A DNA stretch of 28,376 bases from Angelakisella sp. (GCA_022795575.1 JAAWGY010000003.1:1-28376); one strand, 5' to 3'. Positions 7,059 through 14,173 are shown, numbered from the stretch's first letter. Notes: generated from the sequence alone by a model not told the origin. Numbers and translations are program-made.

Positions 7059-8456
7059 ATGAGCGCAAAAACACCCGGTGAGGAGCTGAAGGAGAAGCTG
7101 CTCTACACCCCCAAGAACCTGTCCGAGAAGATGACCCCCGAGGAAAAGGACGCGGCGGAGGCCTTCAGCGTCCCCTACAAGGAGTTCCTGGACCGTGCCA
7201 AAACCGAGCGGGAGGCCGTCGCGGTGATGGTGGAGATGCTGGAGGGGGCGGGGTATCGCCCCTTTGTCCCCGGGACCAGCTACCCCGCCGGCAGCAAGGT
7301 CTACCTCAACAACCGGGGCAAGGCCCTGATCGCCAGCACCATCGGCACCCTGGACATCGGGGAGGGGGTGCGCATCGAGGCCGCCCACATCGATAACCCC
7401 CGGCTGGACCTGAAGCCCAACCCCCTGGTGGAGGAGCAGGAGCTCTGCTACCTGAAAACCCACTACTATGGCGGCATCAAAAAGTACCAGTGGACCGCCA
7501 TCCCCCTCTCCCTCCACGGGGTGGTGGTAAAGAAGGACGGCAGCAGCGTCACCGTCACCATCGGCGAGGACCCCGCCGACCCGGTCTTCTGCGTCACCGA
7601 CCTGCTGCCCCACCTGGGCAAGGACCAGATGAAGAAGCCCATGACCGAGGGTATCACCGGCGAGCAGCTGAACATCCTGGTGGGCTGCGAGCTCTACCCC
7701 GATGAAAAGGTCAGCGAGCGGGTGAAGCTGAACATCATGAGCCTCCTCAACGGCAAGTACGGCATCACCGAGGGGGACTTCCAGTCCGCCGAGCTCTGCG
7801 CCGTCCCCGCCTTCCGGGCCCGGGACATCGGCCTGGACCGGGGGATGATCGGGGCCTACGGCCACGACGACCGGGTTTGCGCCTACGCCCAGCTGATGGC
7901 CGAGATGGGGGCCAAATCCCCCGCCCACACCACCGTCACCGTCTTCGCCGATAAGGAGGAGGTGGGCAGCGACGGCGTCACCGGCCTCCACTCCCACTTC
8001 CTTGTGGACTTCATCGCCGACCTGGCCCAGGCCGGCGGCAAGGAGCTTCGCCACGTCCTCCGGGCCTCGGCCTGCCTTTCCGCCGACGTCAGCGTCGCCT
8101 ACGACCCCGCCTTCCCCGATGTCACCGAAAAGCACAACTGCGCCTACCTGGGCTACGGCCCGGTGCTGACCAAGTACACCGGCGGCGGCGGCAAGTCCTC
8201 CACCAACGACGCCCCCGCCGAGTACGTGGCCTTTGTGGAGGGCCTTTTGGAGGCAAACGGCGTCACCTGGCAGACCGGCGAGCTGGGCAAGGTGGACCAG
8301 GGGGGCGGCGGCACCGTGGCCAAGTATGTCTCCCACTTTAACGTGGATACGGTGGATATGGGGGTGGCGGTGCTCTCGATGCACGCCCCCTTCGAGGTCA
8401 TCTCCAAGGCGGACCTCTACATGACCTATAAGGCGATGGAGGCCTTTTACAAGTAA
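7059..8456 (+). CDS. M18 family zinc aminopeptidase
   Basis: A 465-residue dinuclear-zinc aminopeptidase, likely cytoplasmic, removing N-terminal residues from peptides. Expected metal ligands and catalytic residues are visible: H110 and D112 in AAHIDNPR, the GHDDR segment (268-272) with D271, the Glu pair E300-E301 in DKEEVGS, D343 in SADVS, and H442 in SMHAPFE. The length and the extra segment around KTHYYGGIKKYQW resemble the longer clostridial M18 enzymes ('aminopeptidase 1'). ATG 7059 follows AAGGAGG (7044-7050). The open frame runs further upstream over the transglycosylase gene, but that part is a shadow. Codon use is strongly biased to C/G-ending codons, suggesting high expression. 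The TAA stop (8454-8456) forms the left flank of element copy 2. Confidence 0.95.
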   Translation: MSAKTPGEELKEKLLYTPKNLSEKMTPEEKDAAEAFSVPYKEFLDRAKTEREAVAVMVEMLEGAGYRPFVPGTSYPAGSKVYLNNRGKALIASTIGTLDIGEGVRIEAAHIDNPRLDLKPNPLVEEQELCYLKTHYYGGIKKYQWTAIPLSLHGVVVKKDGSSVTVTIGEDPADPVFCVTDLLPHLGKDQMKKPMTEGITGEQLNILVGCELYPDEKVSERVKLNIMSLLNGKYGITEGDFQSAELCAVPAFRARDIGLDRGMIGAYGHDDRVCAYAQLMAEMGAKSPAHTTVTVFADKEEVGSDGVTGLHSHFLVDFIADLAQAGGKELRHVLRASACLSADVSVAYDPAFPDVTEKHNCAYLGYGPVLTKYTGGGGKSSTNDAPAEYVAFVEGLLEANGVTWQTGELGKVDQGGGGTVAKYVSHFNVDTVDMGVAVLSMHAPFEVISKADLYMTYKAMEAFYK

Positions 8457-8618
8457 GAACCTGTATTCATAACCGGATGATGCAGGCAGGACAAGGGATT
8501 TTCCCGCCCTGCAAGGCAAAAAACCGTAGCAATACTTGGTGTATTGCAAGGTTTTTTAACGCGGCAGGGCGGGAAAAGACCTGGCCTGACGGCGTCAGAC
8601 GGTTGTGAATACAGGTTC
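8457..8618. repeat. Small inverted-repeat element, copy 2 (complete, 162 bp)
   Basis: The ends GAACCTGTATTCATAACCG and CGGTTGTGAATACAGGTTC are inverted repeats of 19 bp with a single T-G wobble. Inside, TTTTCCCGCCCTGC pairs with GCAGGGCGGGAAAA, AAAAAACC with GGTTTTTT, and GCAATAC with GTATTGC around TTGGT. CTGACGGCGTCAG forms a side hairpin. The whole element can therefore fold on itself. TAA precedes it (the stop codon of the aminopeptidase) and TAA follows it (8619-8621), fitting a 3-bp target duplication. It carries no coding capacity, so it looks like a MITE-type non-autonomous element. Confidence 0.9.
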
Positions 8619-8644
8619 TAAGCAATACCAGCGGTAAAAGCAGC

Positions 8645-8678
8645 GCCGCCCTTTCCCGGGGCACCGGGGGAGGGCGGC
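8645..8678. other. GC-rich hairpin between element copy 2 and lysO
   Basis: GCCGCCCTTTCCCGG (8645-8659) pairs with CCGGGGGAGGGCGGC (8664-8678) around a short loop. No T-run follows on the plus strand; on the minus strand the stem is followed by GCTGCTTTTACC. It may be a weak terminator or a 5' leader structure for the LysO genes. No lysine riboswitch is recognisable in the short leader. Confidence 0.5.
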
Positions 8679-8697
8679 ATACTATGGGAGCGACAGA

Positions 8698-8988
8698 ATG
8701 GAAACGATGCTGATTATGTGTGCCGGGGTGCTGGTGGGGGCCACCGTCTTCCCCGCCCGGCTGAAGGTGTGGAACAGCCGCCTCCAGGTGGCGATGACCG
8801 CCCTGCTGATCTTCACCATGGGGGTGGGGCTGGGGAGCCGCCCCGGCTTTCTGGCGGAGCTGGGGGAGATGGGGCTGGACAGCCTCCTGTTCGCGGCGGT
8901 GCCCATCCTCCTTTCGGTGGCGGCAGTCTACCCCCTTAGCCGCCGCTTTTTGGAAAAGCGGGAGGGAGAGGAGGAGGACAGCCCATGA
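8698..8988 (+). CDS. LysO-type lysine exporter, N-terminal part (split gene)
   Basis: A 96-residue membrane protein corresponding to the N-terminal third of the LysO (DUF340) lysine exporter. It has three hydrophobic segments (about 3-19, 31-47 and 60-80) and the family-like MTALLIFTMGVGLGSRP. In many Firmicutes LysO is encoded by two adjacent genes of this size and of about 200 codons, as here. The ribosome binding site is modest (GGGAG at 8686-8690, eight bases before ATG 8698). Its TGA overlaps the ATG of the next gene (ATGA, 8985-8988), so the two parts are translationally coupled, not separated by a frameshift. Confidence 0.85.
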   Translation: METMLIMCAGVLVGATVFPARLKVWNSRLQVAMTALLIFTMGVGLGSRPGFLAELGEMGLDSLLFAAVPILLSVAAVYPLSRRFLEKREGEEEDSP

Positions 8989-9590
8989 TGGCCCTGATTG
9001 CCCTAAGCTGCCTGACGGCGGGGGTGGCCTGCGGCCTGTGGCTCTTCTCCCCCGGGGCCTCGGCCTGGCTCACCGGCCATTCCCAGGGGATGCTTTGGGT
9101 GCTGATGTTCTTGGTGGGGCTCAGCGTGGGGATGGGCAAGGACGTCCTGCGGCGGGTGGGGCGCTACCGGCTGCGGGTGCTGCTGCTGCCGGCAGCCATC
9201 ACCGGGGCTTCGGTGGCGGCGGGCTTCCTCTGCGCCCCCCTCACCGGGCTGGGGCTGGCGGAAAGCGTCTGTGTCACCAGCGGCATGGGCTGGTACAGCC
9301 TCTGCGGCATCATGCTCACCGACCTTGCCGGGGCCAAGGCGGGGACGGTGGCCTTTTTGGCCAACCTCCTGCGGGAGCTCCTCTCCTTTGTGGTCATCCC
9401 CTGGATTGCCGCCCGCCTGAACCACTACACCGCCATCGCCCCGGCGGGGGCCACCAGCGAGGACACCACCCTGGCCATCCTCATCCGCTGCACCCGGGAG
9501 GATGTGGTGGTGCTGGCGGTGGTCAACGGGGTGCTCTGCTCGGCGGCGGTGCCCTTCCTCATCCGGTTTTTCTACACGGTGCTGGGGTAG
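8985..9590 (+). CDS. LysO-type lysine exporter, C-terminal part (split gene)
   Basis: A 201-residue polytopic membrane protein, the larger part of the LysO (DUF340) transporter that exports lysine and related toxic basic compounds. Recognisable family features are LVGLSVGMGKDVLRR after the second helix, the GLAESVCVTSGMGWYSLCGIMLTDLAGAK region compressed here in two halves (around residues 96-125), and FLANLLRELLSFVVIP. About six membrane segments are expected. It starts at the overlapping ATG 8985 behind the G-rich GGGAGGGAGAGGAGGA sequence at the end of the first gene. A strong terminator follows directly. The neighbouring importer with an Arg-rich leader suggests a basic-amino-acid theme. 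Confidence 0.87.
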   Translation: MMALIALSCLTAGVACGLWLFSPGASAWLTGHSQGMLWVLMFLVGLSVGMGKDVLRRVGRYRLRVLLLPAAITGASVAAGFLCAPLTGLGLAESVCVTSGMGWYSLCGIMLTDLAGAKAGTVAFLANLLRELLSFVVIPWIAARLNHYTAIAPAGATSEDTTLAILIRCTREDVVVLAVVNGVLCSAAVPFLIRFFYTVLG

Positions 9591-9641
9591 CCCGGCGCGC
9601 CGCTGGCTGTCCGGCGTCCGATTGGGGGCGCCGGGCTTTTT
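9591..9641 (+). terminator. Intrinsic terminator after the lysO pair
   Basis: CCCGGCGC (9591-9598) pairs with GCGCCGGG (about 9628-9635), with an inner GC-rich loop, and is followed by CTTTTTG. It begins immediately after the TAG stop. Confidence 0.88.
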
Positions 9642-9686
9642 GCCCCCACCAAAAGGAATAAATGTATAAATAATTGGATAATCACA

Positions 9687-9820
9687 TAAGCGTTTTCCCC
9701 AAAATGCAGCAGACTAAACAAAAGAAAACGCTTAAGTTAAGGGACTATCTATAAAATAAAGGCAAAAAGGGGGTTTACAGCGGGAATGCAACGGTGTATA
9801 ATAATGCACAGAAAACGCAA
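9687..9820. promoter_or_regulatory. Three copies of a GAAAACGC half-site around the importer promoter
   Basis: TAAGCGTTTTC (9687-9697) and GAAAACGCTTA (9724-9734) form a perfect 11-bp inverted repeat. A third half-site GAAAACGCAA (9811-9820) covers the predicted transcription start. The spacing suggests binding sites of a regulator, possibly looping or roadblock repression. The first two could alternatively form a hairpin. The regulator is not identified. Confidence 0.5.
9774..9802 (+). promoter_or_regulatory. Strong sigma-A promoter of the amino-acid importer
   Basis: TTTACA (9774-9779), a 17-bp spacer and a perfect TATAAT (9797-9802). RNA should start near 9809, leaving about 157 bases of leader before the binding-protein gene. 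That leader contains the Arg-rich small open frame. Confidence 0.88.
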
Positions 9821-9856
9821 GAACATTCACTCCCCTGCAAAAAGGAGGACAACGAG

Positions 9857-9904
9857 ATGAAGCAGCTCCGTTTCCTTCCGGCGGCCTTCCAGCGACGACG
9901 ATAG
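9857..9904 (+). CDS. Arginine-rich leader peptide (15 aa)
   Basis: The frame encodes MKQLRFLPAAFQRRR and stops at TAG. Its ATG is eight bases after AAAAAGGAGG (9839-9848), a ribosome binding site at least as good as that of the structural genes. It lies between a consensus promoter and the binding-protein gene. Three consecutive CGA arginine codons (9893-9901) directly precede the stop, and four of 15 residues are Arg. CGA seems rare in the neighbouring genes, which mostly use CGG and CGC. CGGCGGC (9879-9885) can pair with GCCGCCG (9904-9910), placing the Arg codons in the loop. A competing pairing TTCCGG (9876-9881) with CCGGAA (9917-9922) is possible. This looks like a regulatory leader peptide sensing charged Arg-tRNA. 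No T-run terminator is seen before 9966, so control may act on translation, Rho access or RNA stability. Function is inferred. Confidence 0.65.
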   Translation: MKQLRFLPAAFQRRR

Positions 9905-9965
9905 CCGCCGCCTGCCCCGGAAAAAGGAAGCCAACCATACATCCAACAAAAAAGGAGATATTACC

Positions 9966-10940
9966 ATGATGAAAAAGCTGATGAGTGTCCTGTTGGCCGG
10001 CCTGATGGTGGCCGCCATGACCGCCTGCGGCAGCAGCCCCGCCCCCTCCTCTACCGCCCCTGCGCCCTCCACCCCCGCATCCTCTGACGCCCCCTCCTCC
10101 CAGCCCGAGTCCTCCAGCACCCCGGCGGAAACCAACGTTGTCATGCCCACCTACCCCGACGCCGCCACCGTGGACCTGGCCAAGGTTGACGCCGAGATCA
10201 AGGAGCTGGCCGCAAAGGTAAAGACCATCAACGAGGGCAAGCTGGTGCTGGGCACCTCCGCCGACTACTCCCCCTATGAGTTCCACATCCTGGATAACGG
10301 CGTGGATAAGATCGTGGGCTTCGATATCTCCCTGGCTCAGGCCATCGCCGACGAGCTGGGTGTCGAGCTGGAGATCCGGGACATCCCCTTCGATTCCATC
10401 CTGATGGAGCTGAACATGGGCTCCGTCGATATCGGCATCGCCGGCTTCACCCCCACCCCCGCCCGGCTGGAGGCCATCGATATGAGCCATCTTTATGAGC
10501 TCCAGAGCCAGTCGATGCTGATCCGGAAGGAGGACCTGGGCAAATACAAGGACTACAACGACTTTGGCGCCGGTACCAGCGTGGGCGCCCAGACCAGCAG
10601 CATCCAGGAGGAGCTGGCTATGGCTGTCACCCCCAACGCCGCCCATACCTCCATCCAGGATATCCCCTCCCTGGTAACGGACCTCAACGGCAAGAAGGTG
10701 GACGGCGTTGTGATGGAAACCGCCGTGGCCGAGGGCTACGCCAAGGCCCAGCCCGATAAGCTGGCCATCCTCTGCGAGATCCCCTACGATTCCAACGGCA
10801 AGGGCGTCGCCATCAAAAAGGGCAACCAGGACCTGCTCAACTTCGTCAATGCGGTTGTCACCAAGGTGGTCTGCAACGGCGATATGGCCAAGTTCATCGA
10901 GGACGCCAACGCCCTCGCCGACCAGTCCATCAACGGCTAA
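9966..10940 (+). CDS. Amino-acid ABC transporter substrate-binding lipoprotein
   Basis: A 324-residue extracellular solute-binding protein of family 3 (polar amino acids). A lipoprotein signal ends at Cys21 (VAAMTAC-GSS), followed by a Ser/Pro/Ala-rich linker to about residue 60. The binding domain then runs to the end: LVLGTSADYSPYEF near its start, GFDISLAQAIADELG, and TPTPARLEAIDMS, whose Arg corresponds to the residue that usually holds the ligand carboxylate. The ligand is not provable from sequence; the Arg-rich leader peptide upstream suggests arginine or another basic amino acid. Two ATGs are in tandem (9966, 9969) after AAAAAAGGAG. It is the first structural gene of a three-gene importer. 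Codon choice is highly biased, as expected for an abundant protein. Confidence 0.93.
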   Translation: MMKKLMSVLLAGLMVAAMTACGSSPAPSSTAPAPSTPASSDAPSSQPESSSTPAETNVVMPTYPDAATVDLAKVDAEIKELAAKVKTINEGKLVLGTSADYSPYEFHILDNGVDKIVGFDISLAQAIADELGVELEIRDIPFDSILMELNMGSVDIGIAGFTPTPARLEAIDMSHLYELQSQSMLIRKEDLGKYKDYNDFGAGTSVGAQTSSIQEELAMAVTPNAAHTSIQDIPSLVTDLNGKKVDGVVMETAVAEGYAKAQPDKLAILCEIPYDSNGKGVAIKKGNQDLLNFVNAVVTKVVCNGDMAKFIEDANALADQSING

Positions 10941-10968
10941 AATCGGCACAGCTTCTCGAAAACCCGGC

Positions 10969-10995
10969 TCCTCCCCCGTTCCTTTCGGGGGAGGA
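10969..10995 (+). other. Intercistronic hairpin after the binding-protein gene
   Basis: TCCTCCCCCG (10969-10978) pairs perfectly with CGGGGGAGGA (10986-10995) around a 7-base loop. No T-run follows. Such hairpins between binding-protein and permease genes commonly protect the upstream message and set the high binding-protein to permease ratio; that role is inferred here. Confidence 0.75.
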
Positions 10996-11035
10996 CCTTC
11001 CCCTGTTATCCTGTGTTTTTGTAAGGAGGACCGCA

Positions 11036-11764
11036 ATGAGCTTTGAATTTGGCAAAATGGTAAAATTTGCCTTCTACTTTAAGCAGGGCGTGATTTATAC
11101 CATCCTTCTCTCCGCCTGTACCGTGGCCATCGGCTTTGTCCTGGCCCTGGTCGTGGCCCTGATCCGCATCAACAAGCCGGGCAGAAGCGTCCTCAGCAGA
11201 GTAGTGAACAAGGTCCTGCACGTCATCACCGGCGTCTACATAGATGTCATCCGGGGGACACCCATGCTGGTCCAGCTCTATATTGTATACTACATCCTCT
11301 TTGGCGACGGAGGGCTTACCGCCCCCAAGTTTATGCTCTTCGGCTTTATCAGCGGGGAGCAGTTTATCCCCGGCATCATCGCTCTTTCCCTCAACAGCGG
11401 GGCCTATGTGGCGGAGATCGTCCGCGGGGGCATCCAGGGCATCGACTACGGCCAAACCGAAGCCTGCCGCAGCTTGGGGATGACCAAGCTGCAAAATATG
11501 CGGTACATCGTCCTGCCCCAGGCCATCAAGAACATCCTGCCAGCCATCGCCAACGAGTTCGTCACCATCATCAAGGAATCCTCCATCTGCTCGGTGGTGG
11601 GGATGCAGGAGCTGATGTTCAATGCAAAGCGGGTTCAGGGCGCCAGCTTCCTCCCCTCGGAGCCGCTGCTGCTGGCCGCCATCCTGTACCTCTGTATGAC
11701 GCTGCCCACATCCAAAATCATCGCTTACTTTGAAAGGAGGATGCGCCGTGGCGACCAGCGGTAA
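11036..11764 (+). CDS. Amino-acid ABC transporter permease (HisM/GlnP type)
   Basis: A 242-residue inner-membrane subunit with about five transmembrane helices. The N-terminal GVIYTILLSACTVAIGFVLAL matches the conserved opening of polar amino-acid permeases. RGTPMLVQLYIVYY (family TPxLVQL motif), SGAYVAEIVRGGI and the EAA loop GQTEACRSLGMTKLQNMRYIVLPQAIK are clear; the EAA loop contacts the ATPase. The closing ERRMRRGDQR is also typical. ATG 11036 follows TAAGGAGGACC. The gene's last 17 bases overlap the start of the ATPase gene, so the two are coupled. It likely works as a homodimer since only one permease gene is present. Confidence 0.95.
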   Translation: MSFEFGKMVKFAFYFKQGVIYTILLSACTVAIGFVLALVVALIRINKPGRSVLSRVVNKVLHVITGVYIDVIRGTPMLVQLYIVYYILFGDGGLTAPKFMLFGFISGEQFIPGIIALSLNSGAYVAEIVRGGIQGIDYGQTEACRSLGMTKLQNMRYIVLPQAIKNILPAIANEFVTIIKESSICSVVGMQELMFNAKRVQGASFLPSEPLLLAAILYLCMTLPTSKIIAYFERRMRRGDQR

Positions 11765-12491
11765 GCTCATCCAGGTAAAGAACCTGGTAAAGACCTTTAA
11801 CGGCAAAATCCACGCACTGAACCACGTCAGCCTGGACATCAACCAGGGGGATGTGGTGGTTATCGTGGGGCCCTCCGGCTCCGGCAAGTCCACCTTCCTG
11901 CGCTCGCTGAACCTCCTGGAGGAGCCCACCAGCGGCGAGGTGATTTTTGAGGGGGTAAACATCGCCGGCAGAGGGGTGAACATCGACCATCACCGCCAGA
12001 AGATGGGGATGGTCTTCCAGCACTTTAACCTGTTCCCCCACCTGACCATCCTGCAAAACATGACCCTGGCCCCCATGAAGGTGAAGAAGACCCCACAGAA
12101 GGTGGCGGAGGAAAAGGCCCTCTCCCTCCTGGACCGGGTGGGGCTGCGGGACCGGGCCCAGGCCTATCCCATCCAGCTTTCCGGCGGGCAGAAGCAGCGT
12201 GTGGCCATTGTCCGGGCCCTCTGCATGGAGCCGGAGGTGATGCTCTTTGACGAGCCCACCAGCGCCCTGGACCCCGAGATGGTGGGGGAGGTGCTGGAGG
12301 TGATGAAGTCCCTGGCCCGGGAAGGGATGACCATGGTGGTTGTCACCCACGAGATGGGCTTTGCCCGGGAGGTGGCTACCCGGGTGATCTTTATGGACAC
12401 CGGCAGGATCGTGGAGGAGAACCCCCCCGAGGAGTTCTTTACCAATCCCCAAAGCGACCGGCTCAAGGACTTTTTGGCAAAGGTGCTGTAA
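11748..12491 (+). CDS. Amino-acid ABC transporter ATP-binding protein (GlnQ/ArtP type)
   Basis: A 247-residue ABC ATPase that drives the importer. It has Walker A GPSGSGKST, the Q-loop in MGMVFQHFNLFPHLT, the signature LSGGQKQR, Walker B VMLFDEPTSALDPEM and the H-switch VVTHEM, all intact. The length and the HFNLFPHLT sequence place it in the polar amino-acid subfamily. The start chosen is GTG 11748, seven bases after AAAGGAGG (11733-11740). A TTG at 11730 is in frame but lies in front of that ribosome binding site. It overlaps the permease gene by 17 bases. It is the last gene of the operon. Confidence 0.95.
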   Translation: MATSGKLIQVKNLVKTFNGKIHALNHVSLDINQGDVVVIVGPSGSGKSTFLRSLNLLEEPTSGEVIFEGVNIAGRGVNIDHHRQKMGMVFQHFNLFPHLTILQNMTLAPMKVKKTPQKVAEEKALSLLDRVGLRDRAQAYPIQLSGGQKQRVAIVRALCMEPEVMLFDEPTSALDPEMVGEVLEVMKSLAREGMTMVVVTHEMGFAREVATRVIFMDTGRIVEENPPEEFFTNPQSDRLKDFLAKVL

Positions 12492-12512
12492 GTATAAGAC
12501 GGACACAGAAAA

Positions 12513-12585
12513 AGCGGCCCCCACCCGCCGGCGCGGGACGGTATCCCCCGGGATGCCGTCCTCTAACCGGCGGATGGGGGCCGCT
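12513..12585. terminator. Large compound hairpin after the importer operon
   Basis: AGCGGCCCCCA plus CCGCCGG (12513-12531) pairs with CCGGCGG plus TGGGGGCCGCT (12567-12585). A second hairpin lies inside (GACGGTATCCC with GGGATGCCGTC, 12537-12560). On the plus strand it is preceded by AAAAA and not followed by T. On the minus strand the stem is followed by CTTTTTCTG. By intrinsic-terminator rules it therefore points the wrong way for the operon it follows. It may still end or protect the plus-strand message. Confidence 0.6.
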
Positions 12586-12644
12586 GCTGCGGGGAAGAAA
12601 AACCACCCCCGAAAAAAACAGTAGAATTTTACCGCTGCCTATGT

Positions 12645-12650
12645 TATACT
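12645..12650 (+). promoter_or_regulatory. Probable -10 element for the SpoIID-domain gene
   Basis: TATACT (12645-12650) lies 42 bases before the start codon in an otherwise AT-rich stretch (GTTATACTAAAAATG). No convincing -35 box sits 16-18 bases upstream, so it may be a weak or activated promoter. Confidence 0.45.
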
Positions 12651-12691
12651 AAAAATGTATCGCTATTTTTCCAGCAAAAGGAGGCGCTGCC

Positions 12692-14173
12692 ATGTCTTTC
12701 CGGCACCATCCCTTTTCCCGGGCCCGGGAGGCTGTACAAAACCTCAAAGCGTGTGGGGGGACTCTGGCCAGGCTTTTGGGGGCGTCCCTTGCCGCCCTTA
12801 CCCTGGCCGGGTGCGCCCTCCAGATGGGGCCCCCTCCGGTCAGCCTTCCCCCCCTGGCCGCCGGGGGCGGGGCCCTCTCCTCCGACCAGGGGGCGGCCTC
12901 CTCCCGGGAGGAGCTGCCCACCGCCTCCCAGCCGCCGGAAAGCGCCCCGGCCGATGCCGGCAGCGAGGAGGCCCCCGCCTTTTCGGAGCTGCCCTCCTCC
13001 GCCTCACCGACAGCTCCGGCGGCTTCCGCGCCGTCCTCATCCTCGGCAGCGCCTCCCGCCGCCACCGTCCCGCCTTCCAGCAGCTCCAGCTCGTCGGTCC
13101 CTCCGCCTCCGGAGGAGGAAGAGCCGGAGGAGGAAGAACCGGATGAGCAGGAGGAGGACGAGGAAGACGAGGAGGACAAGCCCCATTCCCGCCCCAACAC
13201 CGGCCGGCCGGGGGGCTCTACCGGCGGGGATTCCCAGCCCAAGCCTCCCGCCCAGCCGGACCCCACGCCTACCCCGGACCCCGCCCCCGAGACAGAGCAG
13301 CCATCAAAGCCGGACCCGGAGCCAGAACCGGCCCCAGAACCGGAACCGGAGCCCGACCCCCAGCCGGAGGAGGAACCCGAGGAGCCGGAGAACAGCGGTA
13401 AATGGCAGGACCTGCGGGTGTCCTCCGGCGGCTCCACCGTCAGCGACAGCGCCGTTTCCATCGTGGCCCAAATTGTCCAGAACGAGATCGGCTCCGGCTA
13501 CCCGGAGGAGGCCATCAAGGCCCAGGCGGTGGCGGCCTACACCTTTGTACGCTACCACAACCTCACCGGCAGCGTGCCGGCGGTGGGGCTGCGCAGCCCT
13601 GCCGATAAGGTGACGCGGATTGTAAAGGAGGTGGCCGGAGAGGAGATTACCTACAACGGCCGGCCCATCCTGGCCTCCTATGGCGCCATGAACGCCGGCC
13701 AAAGCGCCTCCTCCCGCAGCGTTTGGGGCACTGCGCTGCCCTACCTTACCCCGGTGGAGAGCGAAGGGGACCCCGGCGAAAGCGGCTTTCAGCAGACCAA
13801 GACCATCCCCGCCAGCGAGGTGAAAAGCAAGCTGGAAAAGGCCTTTTCCATCAGCCTGGACGGCATGGGGGAGGACGAGTGGTTCGACATCCTGTCCTAC
13901 TGGGATGACGGGCCCTACGTCAACGAGGTGCGCATCGCCCACGCGGTAACGACCACCGGCCGCAAGCTCCGGGAAAGCGTCTTTAGCCTGCGCTCCACCG
14001 CCTTTGAGGTGCGGTATGACCCCGGGGCGGAAAGCTTTGATTTTATCACCCAGGGCTACGGCCACGGGGTGGGGATGAGCCAGGTGGGGGCCAAGTATTA
14101 CGCAAACCAGGGCTGGGACCACGTGGAGATCCTGGAGCACTACTACCCCGGCGCCACCGTATCAGGACAGTAA
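12692..14173 (+). CDS. SpoIID/LytB-domain lipoprotein with long acidic-proline linker
   Basis: A 493-residue surface protein. A signal with lipobox LAGC places lipidation at Cys41. A Ser/Ala/Pro-rich segment (about 45-133) leads to an acidic stretch (about 135-165, almost only E, D and P) and then PDP/PEP repeats (about 178-236). The SpoIID domain fills about 255-485. It has the probable catalytic Glu265 in NEIGSGYPEEAIKAQAVAAYT and the GYGHGVGMSQ motif (455-464). SpoIID enzymes cleave glycan strands lacking stem peptides. No sporulation genes are nearby, and the linker suggests a wall-spanning enzyme or LytB-like modifier, not the forespore-engulfment SpoIID itself. ATG 12692 follows AAAAGGAGG. 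Its TAA (14171-14173) forms the left flank of element copy 3. The substrate and role in vegetative cells are unknown. Confidence 0.88.
   Translation: MSFRHHPFSRAREAVQNLKACGGTLARLLGASLAALTLAGCALQMGPPPVSLPPLAAGGGALSSDQGAASSREELPTASQPPESAPADAGSEEAPAFSELPSSASPTAPAASAPSSSSAAPPAATVPPSSSSSSSVPPPPEEEEPEEEEPDEQEEDEEDEEDKPHSRPNTGRPGGSTGGDSQPKPPAQPDPTPTPDPAPETEQPSKPDPEPEPAPEPEPEPDPQPEEEPEEPENSGKWQDLRVSSGGSTVSDSAVSIVAQIVQNEIGSGYPEEAIKAQAVAAYTFVRYHNLTGSVPAVGLRSPADKVTRIVKEVAGEEITYNGRPILASYGAMNAGQSASSRSVWGTALPYLTPVESEGDPGESGFQQTKTIPASEVKSKLEKAFSISLDGMGEDEWFDILSYWDDGPYVNEVRIAHAVTTTGRKLRESVFSLRSTAFEVRYDPGAESFDFITQGYGHGVGMSQVGAKYYANQGWDHVEILEHYYPGATVSGQ

Noticed and set aside
6939..8549. Minus-strand frame (about 536 codons) opposite the aminopeptidase gene
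   Set aside because: It is antisense to a clear M18 enzyme, of unnatural composition and without a ribosome binding site; another GC-driven shadow.
8619..8697. Lysine riboswitch before lysO
   Set aside because: Too short for an L-box and it lacks its conserved core; only one simple hairpin is present.
8698..9590. Frameshifted single lysO gene
   Set aside because: The second part has its own ATG overlapping the first stop (ATGA) and a purine-rich ribosome binding site. LysO is commonly split this way in Firmicutes.
12692..13400. Recent insertion in the SpoIID-domain gene because of the low-complexity linker
   Set aside because: The frame is continuous and linkers of this type are common in lipid-anchored wall enzymes; there are no flanking repeats.
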